Source of the DNA: Trichostrongylus colubriformis
Lineage: Eukaryota > Nematoda > Chromadorea > Rhabditida > Trichostrongylidae
Assembly (NCBI GenBank): GCA_963978905.1
Contig: OZ022261.1
Coordinates: forward strand, 35,758,102-35,822,101
Direction: 5' to 3'
Length of the DNA: 64,000 nucleotides
The notes under the pieces are model-generated. The model was not told the DNA's origin, made no database searches, and was given only the letters and a program-made list of their open reading frames with translations. Made by a program: the position numbers and the translations under genes. Shown in pieces: positions 1-11,242 of this stretch. Numbering within the stretch: the stretch's first letter is position 1; every line of letters begins with the position of its first letter.

Positions 1-531
1 AATGCCAAGTTTGCCCTTCCCGGTGACTCTGAATACCTCTTGAACCCAGTGTGATCACTGGGCCATGCTCACAGAGTTCATTGTGTACTCTTCCTTCTTT
101 CCAAATAATATAACTTATTTAGTACCCTTCGATGAGCTATCAATAAATGTGGTAGTGAATAGGGACTGTAGTCGTGTTTGAATTGATATATTGAGATATT
201 TCCCGTCAACATTCACCTGATTGCATTGTTTCGTGGGTTATTTTGTTCATTTGCAGATGCCTATTACCCATTTGTTTATCTACTTACTCATACATAGTTG
301 AATTTTGGATTTTTATATAAATGAAAGTGTTTTGTTATCGATTGATGTTTGAATACAAGTAGCCTTAAATCGTTCTGGTAGGCAGTAGGCAGTCCAACAC
401 GTCATTGTAAAAGCTAATGTGTTCTCACACAACTTCTTCGTTCCTTTTGTTCCACTCCCACCCACCATCATCCGTCAATTCACATTTATTTTTCGTACTT
501 ATGCATTGTCTTGTCCCGAAGCCTCATGTTG
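1..531. other. No gene recognised
   Basis: AT-rich sequence with no open reading frame, splice-bounded exon or repeat that I can recognise. It ends at the left arm of the palindromic element that starts at 532. Confidence 0.5.
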
Positions 532-758
532 GTCTGAATGCGTGTAAGACAATGTGAGACTTCCAAAAGACTCAAAACAGCTTTCACAAAACCGGTTGCA
601 AAAAATGGTTGCAAAAGAAATTTGAGCCTTATAGACAAGCTTTCGGCCTAGCGCCTTTATCAAGCCTGAAAATGTACAAATTAGGTGTTATTTATAGGCT
701 ATTGCAAGTCTTTTGAGATAAACTTTGGAAGTCTCACATTGTCTTACACACATTCAGA
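532..758. mobile_element. MITE with ~36-bp terminal inverted repeats
   Basis: The left end begins TCTGAATGCGTGTAAGACAA and the right end reads back as TCTGAATGTGTGTAAGACAA. The two arms stay nearly identical for about 36 bp (one mismatch in the first 20). The 227-bp unit has no coding capacity. Together these point to a non-autonomous palindromic DNA transposon. Its target duplication is not clear. Confidence 0.75.
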
Positions 759-3700
759 TTTATTGTTCGGTTTATCATCACAGTGCGTGACAGCTTCACT
801 ATTTATTGCTGGTTGTTCGTGGGAAAGTGTGCTTTATCAATGTACCCCATTTTGCAAGTAATCGATCATCGTGGCCCCCGAAAAATGGCGACGTCTTTTT
901 TTTTTGTTGCAAATGCGTCTCCTTCATTTCCCTGCATATCGCCGGAACCCGCTCGCTTTAGCTTGGTTATTAGTATTACGTTATCAGTTTAAGTTTATAC
1001 TGGCAATGGGTTGCATTACACTACGGCTTTCATACCTTCATGCCTTACTGTGATCCTTTCTTGTCTTACGAATTGGAGCCGACATGTGGCTTATAACCCT
1101 CGTTTGAAAGAATTGTTCACGGAAAATTGAGTTTTTGTGATACCCATATACTCATGTTGTATTTGACTAATGTGGCCCGCATGGAAAGTTTCACGCGATA
1201 AATGTGAACCCGGCTGAGATACGGCACCACAGTCCTGGCCGGGCGGGCGGGGCCTCTGAGAAAGTACCCACCCTGTCGTCCGCCGCGGTCGGAGACGCAC
1301 TGTAGGAACAGAAAGTGACGTAAACAGTCCCACTCTACTCCTGACAGCGGCGGACGGCGAGGCGTGGCTTTTACTCGGAGGCTCCGCCCAACCGGCCGAA
1401 AAATGGGGGAGCTGTATCTTGTCCGAATTCTCTCTTTTTCACGTGAAACTTTGCATACGGCCCCAAATAGAGCATAAATAAATGGGTAAAAAAGAAACAA
1501 AGTCATTTTTGCGTGTACGATTCCTTTAGAGGCACGCCTTGCAGTAATCATTCAGTCAATTTGTCTTTTTGGAACCGTAGATCCTCGAGTGACCATCCAG
1601 GTTGCACCCTTTTCAGCTACACACGCCATTATGGGCTTACACCCGCTTGAAGTCACTCGAACAACGGTCTTTCAGCCAAGCTATAATATGGAGTTCAAGT
1701 GGGTGTGGCCAACGCGGATTCAATAAGATGGAACGCCCTGATGGCGCATCGTGGCGGAACAAAAAAGAGTGGAGCTTGGATAGTTACAAAAGAATCTATT
1801 GTTTCAGCAAACGTTAGAAAATCCCGGGCAATGCTTTAGTAGGCTCTTCTTGTGGGCAAAGCAAGTTCTGTCACAGAGGGTCGTAGATATCAAATATCAC
1901 CACCTATTCATCTCTTTATTGAAGAAAATAAGTCATCAAAGCGAAGTATCGGCATACTCTGCCACCAAACCAGATTGGCTTCGGGCATACAAACAAGTGA
2001 ACCTTTACTACAGTACTGTAGACTGTACAAACCTGTACAAACCAGTTATTTGCATGTGTATTCACCCGCTTCTTCTGTGGAGCGTCTCTCACCTTTTGAA
2101 CTCCCCGTTGATTACTTTAAAATAAATAGCCTTGTTGTAAGTAGGTTGTCACAAGTGTCTGCTGCCAGTCCGTATGGGCTTCCTGCGCCCACGCTCATTA
2201 ATGCTTATTGGCAAACGGCACGTTATGCAGAGCTTAAGCTGTTCTTGCCCATAATGCTCGTTTTCAGAAACCACGGCTATCCTCCTTATTTGTTTTTTGT
2301 AGTCTATTTACTACTCCCCATCTACTGAAGTGCTGAGGAAGCCGTTTAGGCTGCAGTATAACCGCTTCGGGACCCATTTGTATAGGGCGCCACTAGTTCG
2401 TACGCAGCGCGTCGCTCGCTGCACGGACGGCGGCGCTAAATCCTTACGCCAATGGAGTGGGAAGTCATCCTTTGAGAGATCAATTTCGAGATTGTGATGC
2501 TTTTATTTCCTTGGTTGAACTAGAGATTTGTATTAAACCTGAATAAGGTATGCTCTTCAACATTTTCTCCCTCGAATAAAACACTACCCTTAACAGAGAC
2601 GCACTCACTCTGTTTCGAATGTTAGTGGCAGACAGTACATTCCACGTAACTCCATTGTTACTGTCTTCCGCCGCATTCTTTGCTGACGGTGAGTGTTCTA
2701 TTTTGTTCTCGTCACGGTTCCACTGCTATTGAATCTTCGTTTTATAAAACTTCCCCGCTAACAGCGAATGAGTTTGAGTTGGAACCATGAATTGCATTTC
2801 ACGTGAGCTTATTCTCATACTAGCGTTGGCACAGTGGGAAATCGCCATCGACTGTGGTTTGTTTGTCTGAAATGTTGGAGTAATGTGTGCGTACCAGAAG
2901 GGAGCCGCTGCGACGTCGCAAAGTCTCAAGGCTGAGCGCTTCGTGCGGCGTTTGCACCACGAGTGGGGCGGGAAGCCAAAAGAGGGGCTTACATGATTTC
3001 TACAGCCATGCCCTAAGGCCATAAACCACATAAAAAGCACCTCTCCCTTCAAAAGTTCATGAAATTAGGTAGCCTCTGCGAGGTGTCCGTTTTTCTGCCA
3101 TTCCTTATAAATGGGAAGAATCGTAGGTCTGGGGACTAATAGAGTTAAAGTACGGTATGACATCGGAAGTGCGTCATAGAAGGGAAGCAGAAGTGGGAAC
3201 AATGTTCTTCGTGGATAAATAGTCCCGCTATCAGAAGGTAATCTGTGAGGAAACATTAGAAGCGTTGTAAAGCGCGCCTCTGGAGTCTGCATCGCGATTC
3301 ATCTCGCTTCCTTCGAAATGCAGCGTTTCACTGGCTGAGCTGCTGCGAGGGCGGGTCAACATTCGCGGCTGGTTGGCATCATCTCTCGTCGCCTGCATCT
3401 ACCCCTCACCCGTTAGTGATGCAGAGGGAGTGAAAGGGAAGTCGTGAGAAGGTATCCTATTTCTTGCGTTCCTGGTTGTTTCATCCAATTCTATCTCTGC
3501 TGTTGCACTATTCTCCTCGGCTTTCATTGTTCACAATCGGTTGAAATAGATACAGGGTCATCAAGTATGGGCATGGCGATCAAACATTGTGCCTTTTCCA
3601 TCATCCAATCAGCGCAGATTTTCTGCCATTGTAACAGTGCAATCGCCACCCATCATGCAATTGCGCTTTAACTTTAATTTAGGGATTCGAAGTGAACATT

Positions 3701-3974
3701 TTGTGGGTCACATCATATACACCCACTTCATTTTCCACTCGCAACATTTTGCTTTTGTAACATGCTTGTCTATCTGATAACTAATGACTTCTTTCCGAAC
3801 GGCATCAAACTTCTCATTGATTTGTTGATTCATGGCATCGACACTCCATCATGACCCGCTAGTTATCCGAGTACTATTTCATCTTACCCGAGTTTTGTGT
3901 GCTTAAGCGGCCGAGGTGCCACGGCAATAGTGTGCGTGTCCTAGAAGAGCGAAGGAGGGCCGATCGATCGTCAA
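759..3974. other. Intergenic or upstream region, no supported gene
   Basis: Several short open frames occur on both strands, the longest at 1852-2328 (+). None shows a recognisable motif, a convincing splice structure or a signal peptide. Around 1180-1400 and 2370-2440 there are GC-rich patches like the palindromic repeats elsewhere in the window. The promoter and any trans-splice acceptor of the ERGIC1 gene must lie near 3.9 kb, but I could not fix them. Confidence 0.4.
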
Positions 3975-6900
3975 TGGCTCTTGATATACGGAAGTGAGTT
4001 TTTAAAGCATACATTCTGCATTATGGAGGTTTTTGAGATATTTCTATTACATATCGCAATGCTAGAATTCTTGACAGGGCTGAATATTCATTAATGCTTA
4101 TTTTATTTTGATCTTTTTTTGTGGTTTGCCAATATTTGATGAATCCGGTCAATCACTTGAATTTATCAAATCACCTATTTTTCTGCGATCACATTACTCA
4201 CACACAATGATAATTGGGGCGGTATCACAACGCATTTTGTAATTTTCAAAAGTCAGCTCACGATGAGCGTCAGTGATCAAATTCAGCAGCTCATGAGAAT
4301 ATGAAAATAATAATAATTTTTTTATAATAAATGTTTGAAGTAGGATGCAGTTTTTTGAATAATAAGTTAACCTCACCGCACTCTTTGAATTCCATTATGG
4401 CTTACATTATCATTGAGCGAGTCTCTTCAGGTTGGACATCTACCGCAAAGTCCCGAAGGACCTCACTGAACCCACACTCGCTGGTGCTATCATTTCAATC
4501 ATATGCGTAATATTTATATCATTTATGGTATTCAATGACATATTGGAGTATATTTACATAGATGTGTGAGTCCTCTACAACAACCGTTTCCTGTTGTTTT
4601 ATTGATTGATACAGGATGATACACATGTACGCTCAATATTTTTGTTCTCACAAGAAAACTGTTTTTCCACCGCCAGCACTATCTGATGAACGGATCTTTG
4701 GGGAAAGACTACAAAATCCAACTTTTCCGGAAATTTCCCCACGATGATGATTTTTGGCCCCCATTCAATCACATGCATGCGTGGGAAGTGCGGAATAGCT
4801 ATCCTCTCGTTTGTAGTATTTTATAGAATGTCTTTGAACATTCGCTTATAAAGAAAGATATTGAATAGACGTACCTCAAGCCGTGCCAGTGAACGTAGCA
4901 AATCATGAAGCAAGCACGCTGACTCTTCGCTGCACGGCTCCGCCTTCAAGCTATTGAATGTGCTGCGTATGACCGCCACGCATCACAGCTCCGCATACTT
5001 CTTTTCAATACATCGATGTGCTGAAATACAGCCAGAACCCGTACAATAGAGTCCCACATTTCGGGTTTTCGGCTACTTTATCGGGTTTTCACCATCCTGT
5101 TGTCTGTGCAGTATCGAACGACGGAATTCTCGTTCCTATCGCTGACCAATGCATGGGAACTGCAAGGGTTAAGATTATCAAGAAGGTTGGTCAAATTCCT
5201 GACCATCTCATGATGAGGAACTTGACCAATCTTTTGTAATAATATTTCAGCCTTCAAAGTTACCATGCATACTGCTTTATTTTTCAATTATATAATAATT
5301 GCAAATCTGTTTTAGTAGAAGTGAGTTATACGTCGACGATCCAGGGCGAGAAGGCAAAATAGACGTCGAAGTGGATGTTTCGTTCCCACACATGAAATGT
5401 GAATGTTCGTTGTTTAGACTGCTTTGTGTGTGTACAAGACTTAGAATGAATCTTCCGAAAGAGTTGCTTCAGTTCTCGGAGTAGACATACAAGACGAGAA
5501 CGGTCGCCATGAAGTGGGGTTCGTCGACCGGACAGAAAAAATTCCTTTAGAAGAAAACGGGTGCCGGTTTAAGAGCAAGTTCGAAATCAACAAGGTAAGT
5601 CTTTTTCTCCTTTGAAACATAAGTAAAAGCTATTGCTAAACTTTAGGTACCTGGTAATTTTCACATCTCAACACATTCCGCTGCATCTCAGCCAACAGAC
5701 CCTGATATGCGACATATTATTCACTCGATACGTTTCGGCGATGATGTCTCGGTTAGTTAGGCACTCCCTGTAACCATGAGAGGAGATAGAAGTCCGTTAG
5801 GTTAGCAGCTTGTGATTGGTTGCTGCAGCTAGACAGCCAATCAAAGCATAGCTCCACAAGCATATTGCTCGTAAAATCAATTGAATTACTTTTTAGGGTC
5901 TCAACGTCAAAGGAAGTTTTAATCCGCTAAAGGAAAAGAAGATGCTCTCTTCCGAGCCTTTATCCACACATGAGTACATACTCAAGGTGGTTTTTTATAA
6001 AAATTTGCTAAAAATTGCCGATCTAGTCTAAGTGTTCAGATAGTGCCGTCAGTCTACGAGGATATATCGGGAGGAATTCGAAATAGTTACCAGTACACAT
6101 TTGCTCACAAGGTACGTCTCCCAGGTGTGCATACGGAATGCGCCGTGCTGCGATTCTGGTTCACTAAGCATTTCTGCGTAGTGGGGCATTCTAGATACTA
6201 CTGCAGTCATGTTCCCACTATGGAAGAAACCTATTTTTCGCAAGCAGTCACACTGCATAATAGTAGTGATAATGTGCCTTCAAAGGCAGTGATAGGGAAA
6301 ATTCGGATGAAGAGTGAAAAAAGCAGTGAATATGAAAGTCGAGATGTCTAGTATTACTACAGTGAAGAAAAAACGGATAGAAATGGCCAAAGACCCGAGA
6401 AATAGGACCCTCCACACCGCTGATCCTCGACGGGGAGCCTTTTCGTGTAGAGGCGGATAGCCCGGACGAGTTTTTCATTGGAGGGTTGCCATGACGTAAA
6501 CACGAAAAGATGTTTGGGAATGAGAAAGCATCCTTTTTCTGGAGTGAGCTTCAAGCTAAAACTGAAAAAGCGTGCCGCTATACCCTCCATTCCCACCCCA
6601 GCCAATCAGTCGCTAGGAGGCGCACCGAGCCAAGAAAGGCGGCTGGAGCTAAAAAGGCCGCCTTTGCCACAGCTCAGAGACGCGCCTTTCGCGGGGGATT
6701 TCGCCGATAGGCCTCCTATACCCCTAGTTTTCAAGTGAGTGACTCTCTTTAGCGATTCCTTATCACTCACATCACCCCTATCACTCTCTTTAAAATTCAC
6801 TTTTGACCCCCGTAACAGTACTTACGTGAGTGCCGGGCGTGCGTCAGAAGTTCGCAAGTGGGTCATCGGCGAATTGGAGTCGGGTCAGTGCCGCACGTCA

Positions 6901-8999
6901 AGAGCCTTGGTAGCTCAGTAGTGAATTGGCCTGGGCATGAGTGGTTGGCCCAGTGAGCTTTCAATTTGTTGCGTGCAGTGGCCCAACCGGCGTAGCCTGG
7001 TGACCCACTTGGGCAGTGCTGACGCTCACTCCATTACTATGAAAGCTCACTGAAATTGCACACGGTGATACTGTGAGGATATGAATGTTCTCCAGTTCTC
7101 TTTTATTACAGCAGCATAATAATATTCCAGGCACTTTTCCATAGCCTATAATTCAGGATTACCTCGCCTATCATCACACTGGTCAAATTATCCCAGCTGT
7201 CTGGTTCAAATACGGACTGCAGCCAATCACAGTAAAGCACACAGAGTCACGACAATCATTCTACTATTTTCTTACTTCTGTAAGTCGTTCGCCTCAAACA
7301 ATTTTTTTTTTCGAATATAAAGGAAAAAAGATTTAAACAATCAAAGGAATCGGGAGGAGTCGGGAGAAAGAGGAAGATGCGAATAAAGTATCGTTTTGAA
7401 CTGAACATCTGAGTTCAAAAGCTATAATCGATAGAAAAACCCGGATTCAAAAGCGCGACGCTGTGGTCTGTATTCTCATCTTCCGCGCATCATTGCGAGC
7501 TGCAGCATCACCTTTCGCAGTTGCTCGCTGTTGAAGATGCCATTGATTGTCTCGTAGGGTGTATTTCATTCATTCTGATGATGTGAAATAAGTGAAACAA
7601 CAAACAGCAGCAATCAAGTGAAACAATGAATGGGAGAATAAGCAAAAGGGTAAGAAAAAAAGAGGTTGGTGATAAAAAAGATCCATTGAATTCACACTCG
7701 ACGTCTTCGCAACGTGTCGTGTGTGCAATGTGTGCAACCTAGCAGACTGCAAGCGTTACGGTATCTCTCACTGTAGACCAAAATTGCCACCTCCCAGAGT
7801 GTATTTAAAGTCAATTAATTGATGCTGATATTAACCAACCGGCTCAACACGGTGAGTACTGGTAATCTGTGGTAAATATGCTATTCAGAAGCTGAGTTGA
7901 GGTGAAGGGGGCCTCGGTATTGTAACGGATTAGCACATATGTGCGGAAAGCATGGAGTGCGGGTTCGAGTCCGTCCGAAATCGAAGTTTTTGCCCATCAC
8001 TCAACACTCTTGTAACAGCTCTCGAAATTAGCAGCTAGCAAAAACAATTATTTCAAAAATCAATGCCTTTGTCCTTCCTTGAGAGAGGCAGTTTAAGATT
8101 ATGGTATGGGATTACGGTGGCGTGAAGTTCGTTACTTACACACACGACGCCTTGCCAAGACGTCGATTGTGAATTTAGTTGGGTTTTTTAGAGAAATATA
8201 ACACGTTTTTTCTCACTCTTTCGCTTATGCTCCCTTTCACTGTTTTACTTGTTTGTCGCCTGAGCTTAGTCAAGTGTGAAGTCTAATTCGCCATACGCGA
8301 CATCGAGTGACAGTGACGTCGGCCAGCCTGAAGCGTGCAGTTCGCGGTGAAGCGCGCAGTTTGCGGTGAAGCGCGCTAGCATCGCAATAGTGCCCCAAAA
8401 GCGGGTTTTTCAACGCGCTCTCCGCTGCCATTATCTTTTCTGTGTTCTGATGTTCGTTTACAAAGGGCAGTTTCTGAAGATACGCTCTCCTCCCTTGCCC
8501 CTCTTTCGGTGTTTATAACGTCAACACCACTCTAGCTGCAACATTGATAACTGAGTCTGGTTACTTTTACTTGACTTGTCGCATATCGTGAAAGCCATCC
8601 GAGCACTTATGAGTGCGAAGTAGGCACGGACGAGCTATCCTCGGCTTTCCGTTGCTCCGTGGGAATGCCATGTTGGCGACGTCTCATCGGCTTCCTCTAC
8701 ATTACGCCCGTGCATATCACTTACAGCTCATATGGAATATCTATAATAAGATGATACTGGGTGAAATTTTTTGCACTGTTAATTTCGTGATGTTATACGC
8801 CATGCTCTCGAGTTCCATCCAGAGTGTAAAAGATCTGAGAGATGCGGGTAATTCTAGCAAATGAAAATCTTCAATCCATCTATGCCTTCAGATTTGTGCT
8901 GTGGTTGGAGGCACGTTTACGGTGGCCGGCATTATCGACTCAACTTTCTTCACGATCTCGGAGCTTGTGCGGAAGCATCGTCTTGGCAAACTGTCTTGA
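3975..8999 (+). CDS. ERGIC1: ERGIC1 orthologue (ER-Golgi intermediate compartment protein), 9 exons
   Basis: Membrane protein of the ERV41/ERGIC family, which cycles between ER and Golgi in COPII/COPI carriers. Exons: 3975-3994, 4431-4565, 5316-5404, 5473-5594, 5647-5751, 5897-5986, 6040-6111, 7157-7279 and 8892-8999. All have GT..AG introns and matching phases, and sum to 864 nt (287 aa plus TGA); the human protein is 290 aa. The start MALDIRKLDIYRKVPKDL matches the family N-terminus. The first membrane segment follows (GAIISIICVIFISFMVF). The lumenal domain carries SELYVDDP, DVSFPHMKC, DIQDENGRHEVG, VPGNFHISTHSA and VPSVYED. The last exon holds the second membrane segment (ICAVVGGTFTVAGI) and ends RKHRLGKLS. 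Introns 7 and 8 are swollen by repeats. A poly(A) signal follows at 9108. The family call is based on clear motif-by-motif correspondence. Confidence 0.95.
6290..6830 (+). repeat. Dispersed ~530-bp repeat, family A (copy 1)
   Basis: Lies in intron 7 of the ERGIC1 gene. Landmarks shared by all copies are GACCCGAGAAATAGGACC, then TTTTTCATTGG, then GAGTGAGCTTCAAGCT, then a GC-rich block with AGGAGGCG. Other copies are at about 11860-12320 (reverse), 28430-28930 and 53270-53820, with a remnant at 37200-37420. Short open frames inside it are not conserved between copies, so it is not a gene. Confidence 0.75.
7570..7765. repeat. Dispersed repeat, family B (copy 1)
   Basis: A stretch around GATGATGTGAAATAAGTGAA, with AAACAACAAACAGCA and GGGAGAATAAGC, recurs in the same order at 38700-38895. 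The two copies share roughly 190 bp with scattered differences. It lies in the last intron of the ERGIC1 gene. Confidence 0.65.
7915..7990 (+). repeat. tRNA-like sequence (SINE head or tRNA pseudogene)
   Basis: The stretch contains a near-perfect Pol III B box (GGTTCGAGTCC) and an A-box-like start. The T stem pairs over only about four bases, and I cannot fold a clean anticodon arm. A decayed tRNA or tRNA-derived SINE head therefore fits better than a working tRNA. It lies in the last ERGIC1 intron. Confidence 0.45.
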
Positions 9000-9107
9000 T
9001 AGACGCTTAACTTTGGGCGTGTTTGTTTTACTGCCAGACGGCTGTGTTCCTTGTTTACCGTTTATTCGTCGTTATTTTCAGTGGATAATATGGGTATAAC
9101 CTTATAT

Positions 9108-9113
9108 AATAAA
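9108..9113 (+). promoter_or_regulatory. Poly(A) signal AATAAA for the ERGIC1 gene
   Basis: A canonical AATAAA hexamer lies 109 bp after the ERGIC1 stop codon, on the same strand. Confidence 0.6.
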
Positions 9114-9429
9114 GTATTTCGCGATTTTTGAGCAAAAATATGTAAGGTATGGTTGTACATTCGCATACTTAACTGCCATGGCGTCAAGAAATTACACTTC
9201 GCGGTACGATTTGCCCCCCCCCCCCCTCTAAGGTCTCGTACAGCCTCTACTTCACTGTTTTCCAAGCTTTTTTTTTCGTGGAAATTCGCAGATAGAAAAC
9301 GCCTAAATGACTGTAAGCCATCACTCTTTTGTCAGACTAAAGATTTCCTCTTCAACATGACAAGTCATTTTGTGACGTAGTTATTCTAGTGAGATAGCTA
9401 ACACTGTTAGTACGCTGACCACGCCGTAC

Positions 9430-9650
9430 GGAGAGTGTTAAGCACTTGCAACTGCATCAGGGCTTTTCAATCAGGTCACTGCTCCACGCGATTTGCGGAG
9501 CCACGCGTGGCAATTGCTTGCTTGTGCCGTTGTGAATTGGCAGGAATGGTTGCGACTGCCGTTTACTCGCGAGACTTGACCTACTTAAACAGTCCTGACG
9601 CACATGGGCGTGGTAGCTCATTTTTAGTCGTGTACTTTTTCGACTTTCTG
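9430..9650. repeat. Dispersed MITE-like repeat, family C (copy 1)
   Basis: Landmarks are AATCAGGTCACTGCTCCACG, then GTGAATTGG, then ACTTGACCTACTTAAACAGTC, followed by GACGCACATG. Related copies or fragments are at 14330-14480, 15990-16150, 22560-22740, 27560-27690 and 38370-38480. The halves are loosely palindromic (TGGTTGGACAGTC-like ends). No coding capacity. Confidence 0.55.
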
Positions 9651-10085
9651 CAAACTTTAATAACTTTCCATGGGTTCTCATCAAAAAAGCTCCATGTGGA
9701 ACCCATTCATTCATTTCCGATTTGGGATCCCCACTTGTGCAGAGAAGTTGAATGCATCTGAATAATCACTGGATAATAGATCAAGTTTAATACAGGAGAC
9801 CATGTATTGTTTCTCACACACAATCCTTAGTTATCGTGCGAATATAAATTGATTCATAGGATTTCCACCGCAGATTGTTTCCTTATACCGTCGCGAATAC
9901 CAGGGTGTTCGTGAAAGAAAATTCCGTGTCCACTTGTGGCATAGGACGCGAAAGGTGCGAGCTAACACTTTGCGTCGCACGTCCGACACCGCTACGCGAA
10001 TTTTCTGCCCATTATAACATGTTTCAAATTATCTCAATTCAAATTCTTCCAAATGTGATATCAAAGGGAAGTGAAAGAGTGAATA

Positions 10086-10765
10086 CAGGGGGTGCCAAAA
10101 AAGGGGTAAAATTTCTCCTTCACTTCCAACCCTATTTCTAAACTCCGTAACAGCCTTCTGCACGTGCAGTATTGGGAGCTCCTCCGGAGTGAACATGATG
10201 TGTCACCTCAACTCGGCAAAATCGAGTTTTCGTCACCTTCGTTCACAACCTTGTTAAGGTTCGTTTACTTCGGGTTCTTGAGGGTATCCATATGTGTGAT
10301 AAAATTGAATATTCCGTTTTCTCCGGGTTTTCAACGTCCTTCGTTTCCAAGGACCAGAACATGACATTTCCATTAAAACCCTTCCGGATGCGTGTTTGAG
10401 GCATGATAAATGACACTTTGGATCATAGCGGCGTTGTCCAAGCAGCTACATAGAGCTCTGTGACTTTCTTGAACCGATAGGTCAATCCTTAAGAAAGATC
10501 CCCACGGGAGATCCACCACGGAAGCTGGCTCTGCTGTTTGAGGCGGGACTTTGATGTCGTAGGTGCTCTAAAGTCTGACTGTGTCAACTAAAGACTCCAT
10601 ATTTTCAGACGGTGAATGTGGTAAGCCTCAGCTTGCTTCTGCTCCTGGAGGAAAATTCCAAAAGTATTTCGCCTCAATACTTTTGACTCTTTCATTATCC
10701 CTTTTTTGTATACTTGGAGTATGTCGGCCGCGAACAAAATTACTACTCTCTTTTGGCACCTCCTG
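10086..10765. mobile_element. Short TIR DNA transposon, CAGGGGGTGCC family (copy 1)
   Basis: Starts CAGGGGGTGCCAAAAAAGG and ends TCTTTTGGCACCTCCTG, with TA on both outer sides, as expected for Tc1/mariner-type target duplication. At 680 bp it carries no transposase frame, so it is non-autonomous. An inverted relative sits at 25311-26052, and the two interiors share sequence around the CTCGGCAAAATCGAG segment. Confidence 0.75.
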
Positions 10766-11242
10766 TAGAATACATGGCGTATCCCAAATAATAAGCCGAC
10801 ACCTCACATCCTTTATGACTATTGCTGAAAGAGGCTGTATGATAGTTCAGTAATGCTTTTTTCTAATTTTAAGGATTCCATGTCAATTGGACTCATCTTC
10901 GAAATCAAGGGGGAGGGGCTTCACGATATGGACAACTGGTCCAGATGTCATTCCAGCGTCATTGTGGAGAAAAACGGATACTGCTGGAGTCTTCGATCCA
11001 GAACTGCTAATTACCCTTATACTCCTCACCAAAAGTGATTTCTACGATGTGGATGGAGCGCACAGCAAGGAGACATTGGCGAAATCAATACGCTAGTGCA
11101 CCCAGAGCTCTCAGGCTCATGCTACCCCTCAACTAGCCGGCCTCGCTTCTAGAAATTACTAGCAACATTGCTGAAATCTTCAATTGTGTATTATGCTCGT
11201 ATCGACAGTCAGTCGGAATTGACGTGTTCAAAGGAGGTTCCC

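Noticed and set aside
1852..2328. 158-codon plus-strand open frame
   Set aside because: No motif, no signal peptide and overlapping frames of similar length; composition is not convincingly coding.
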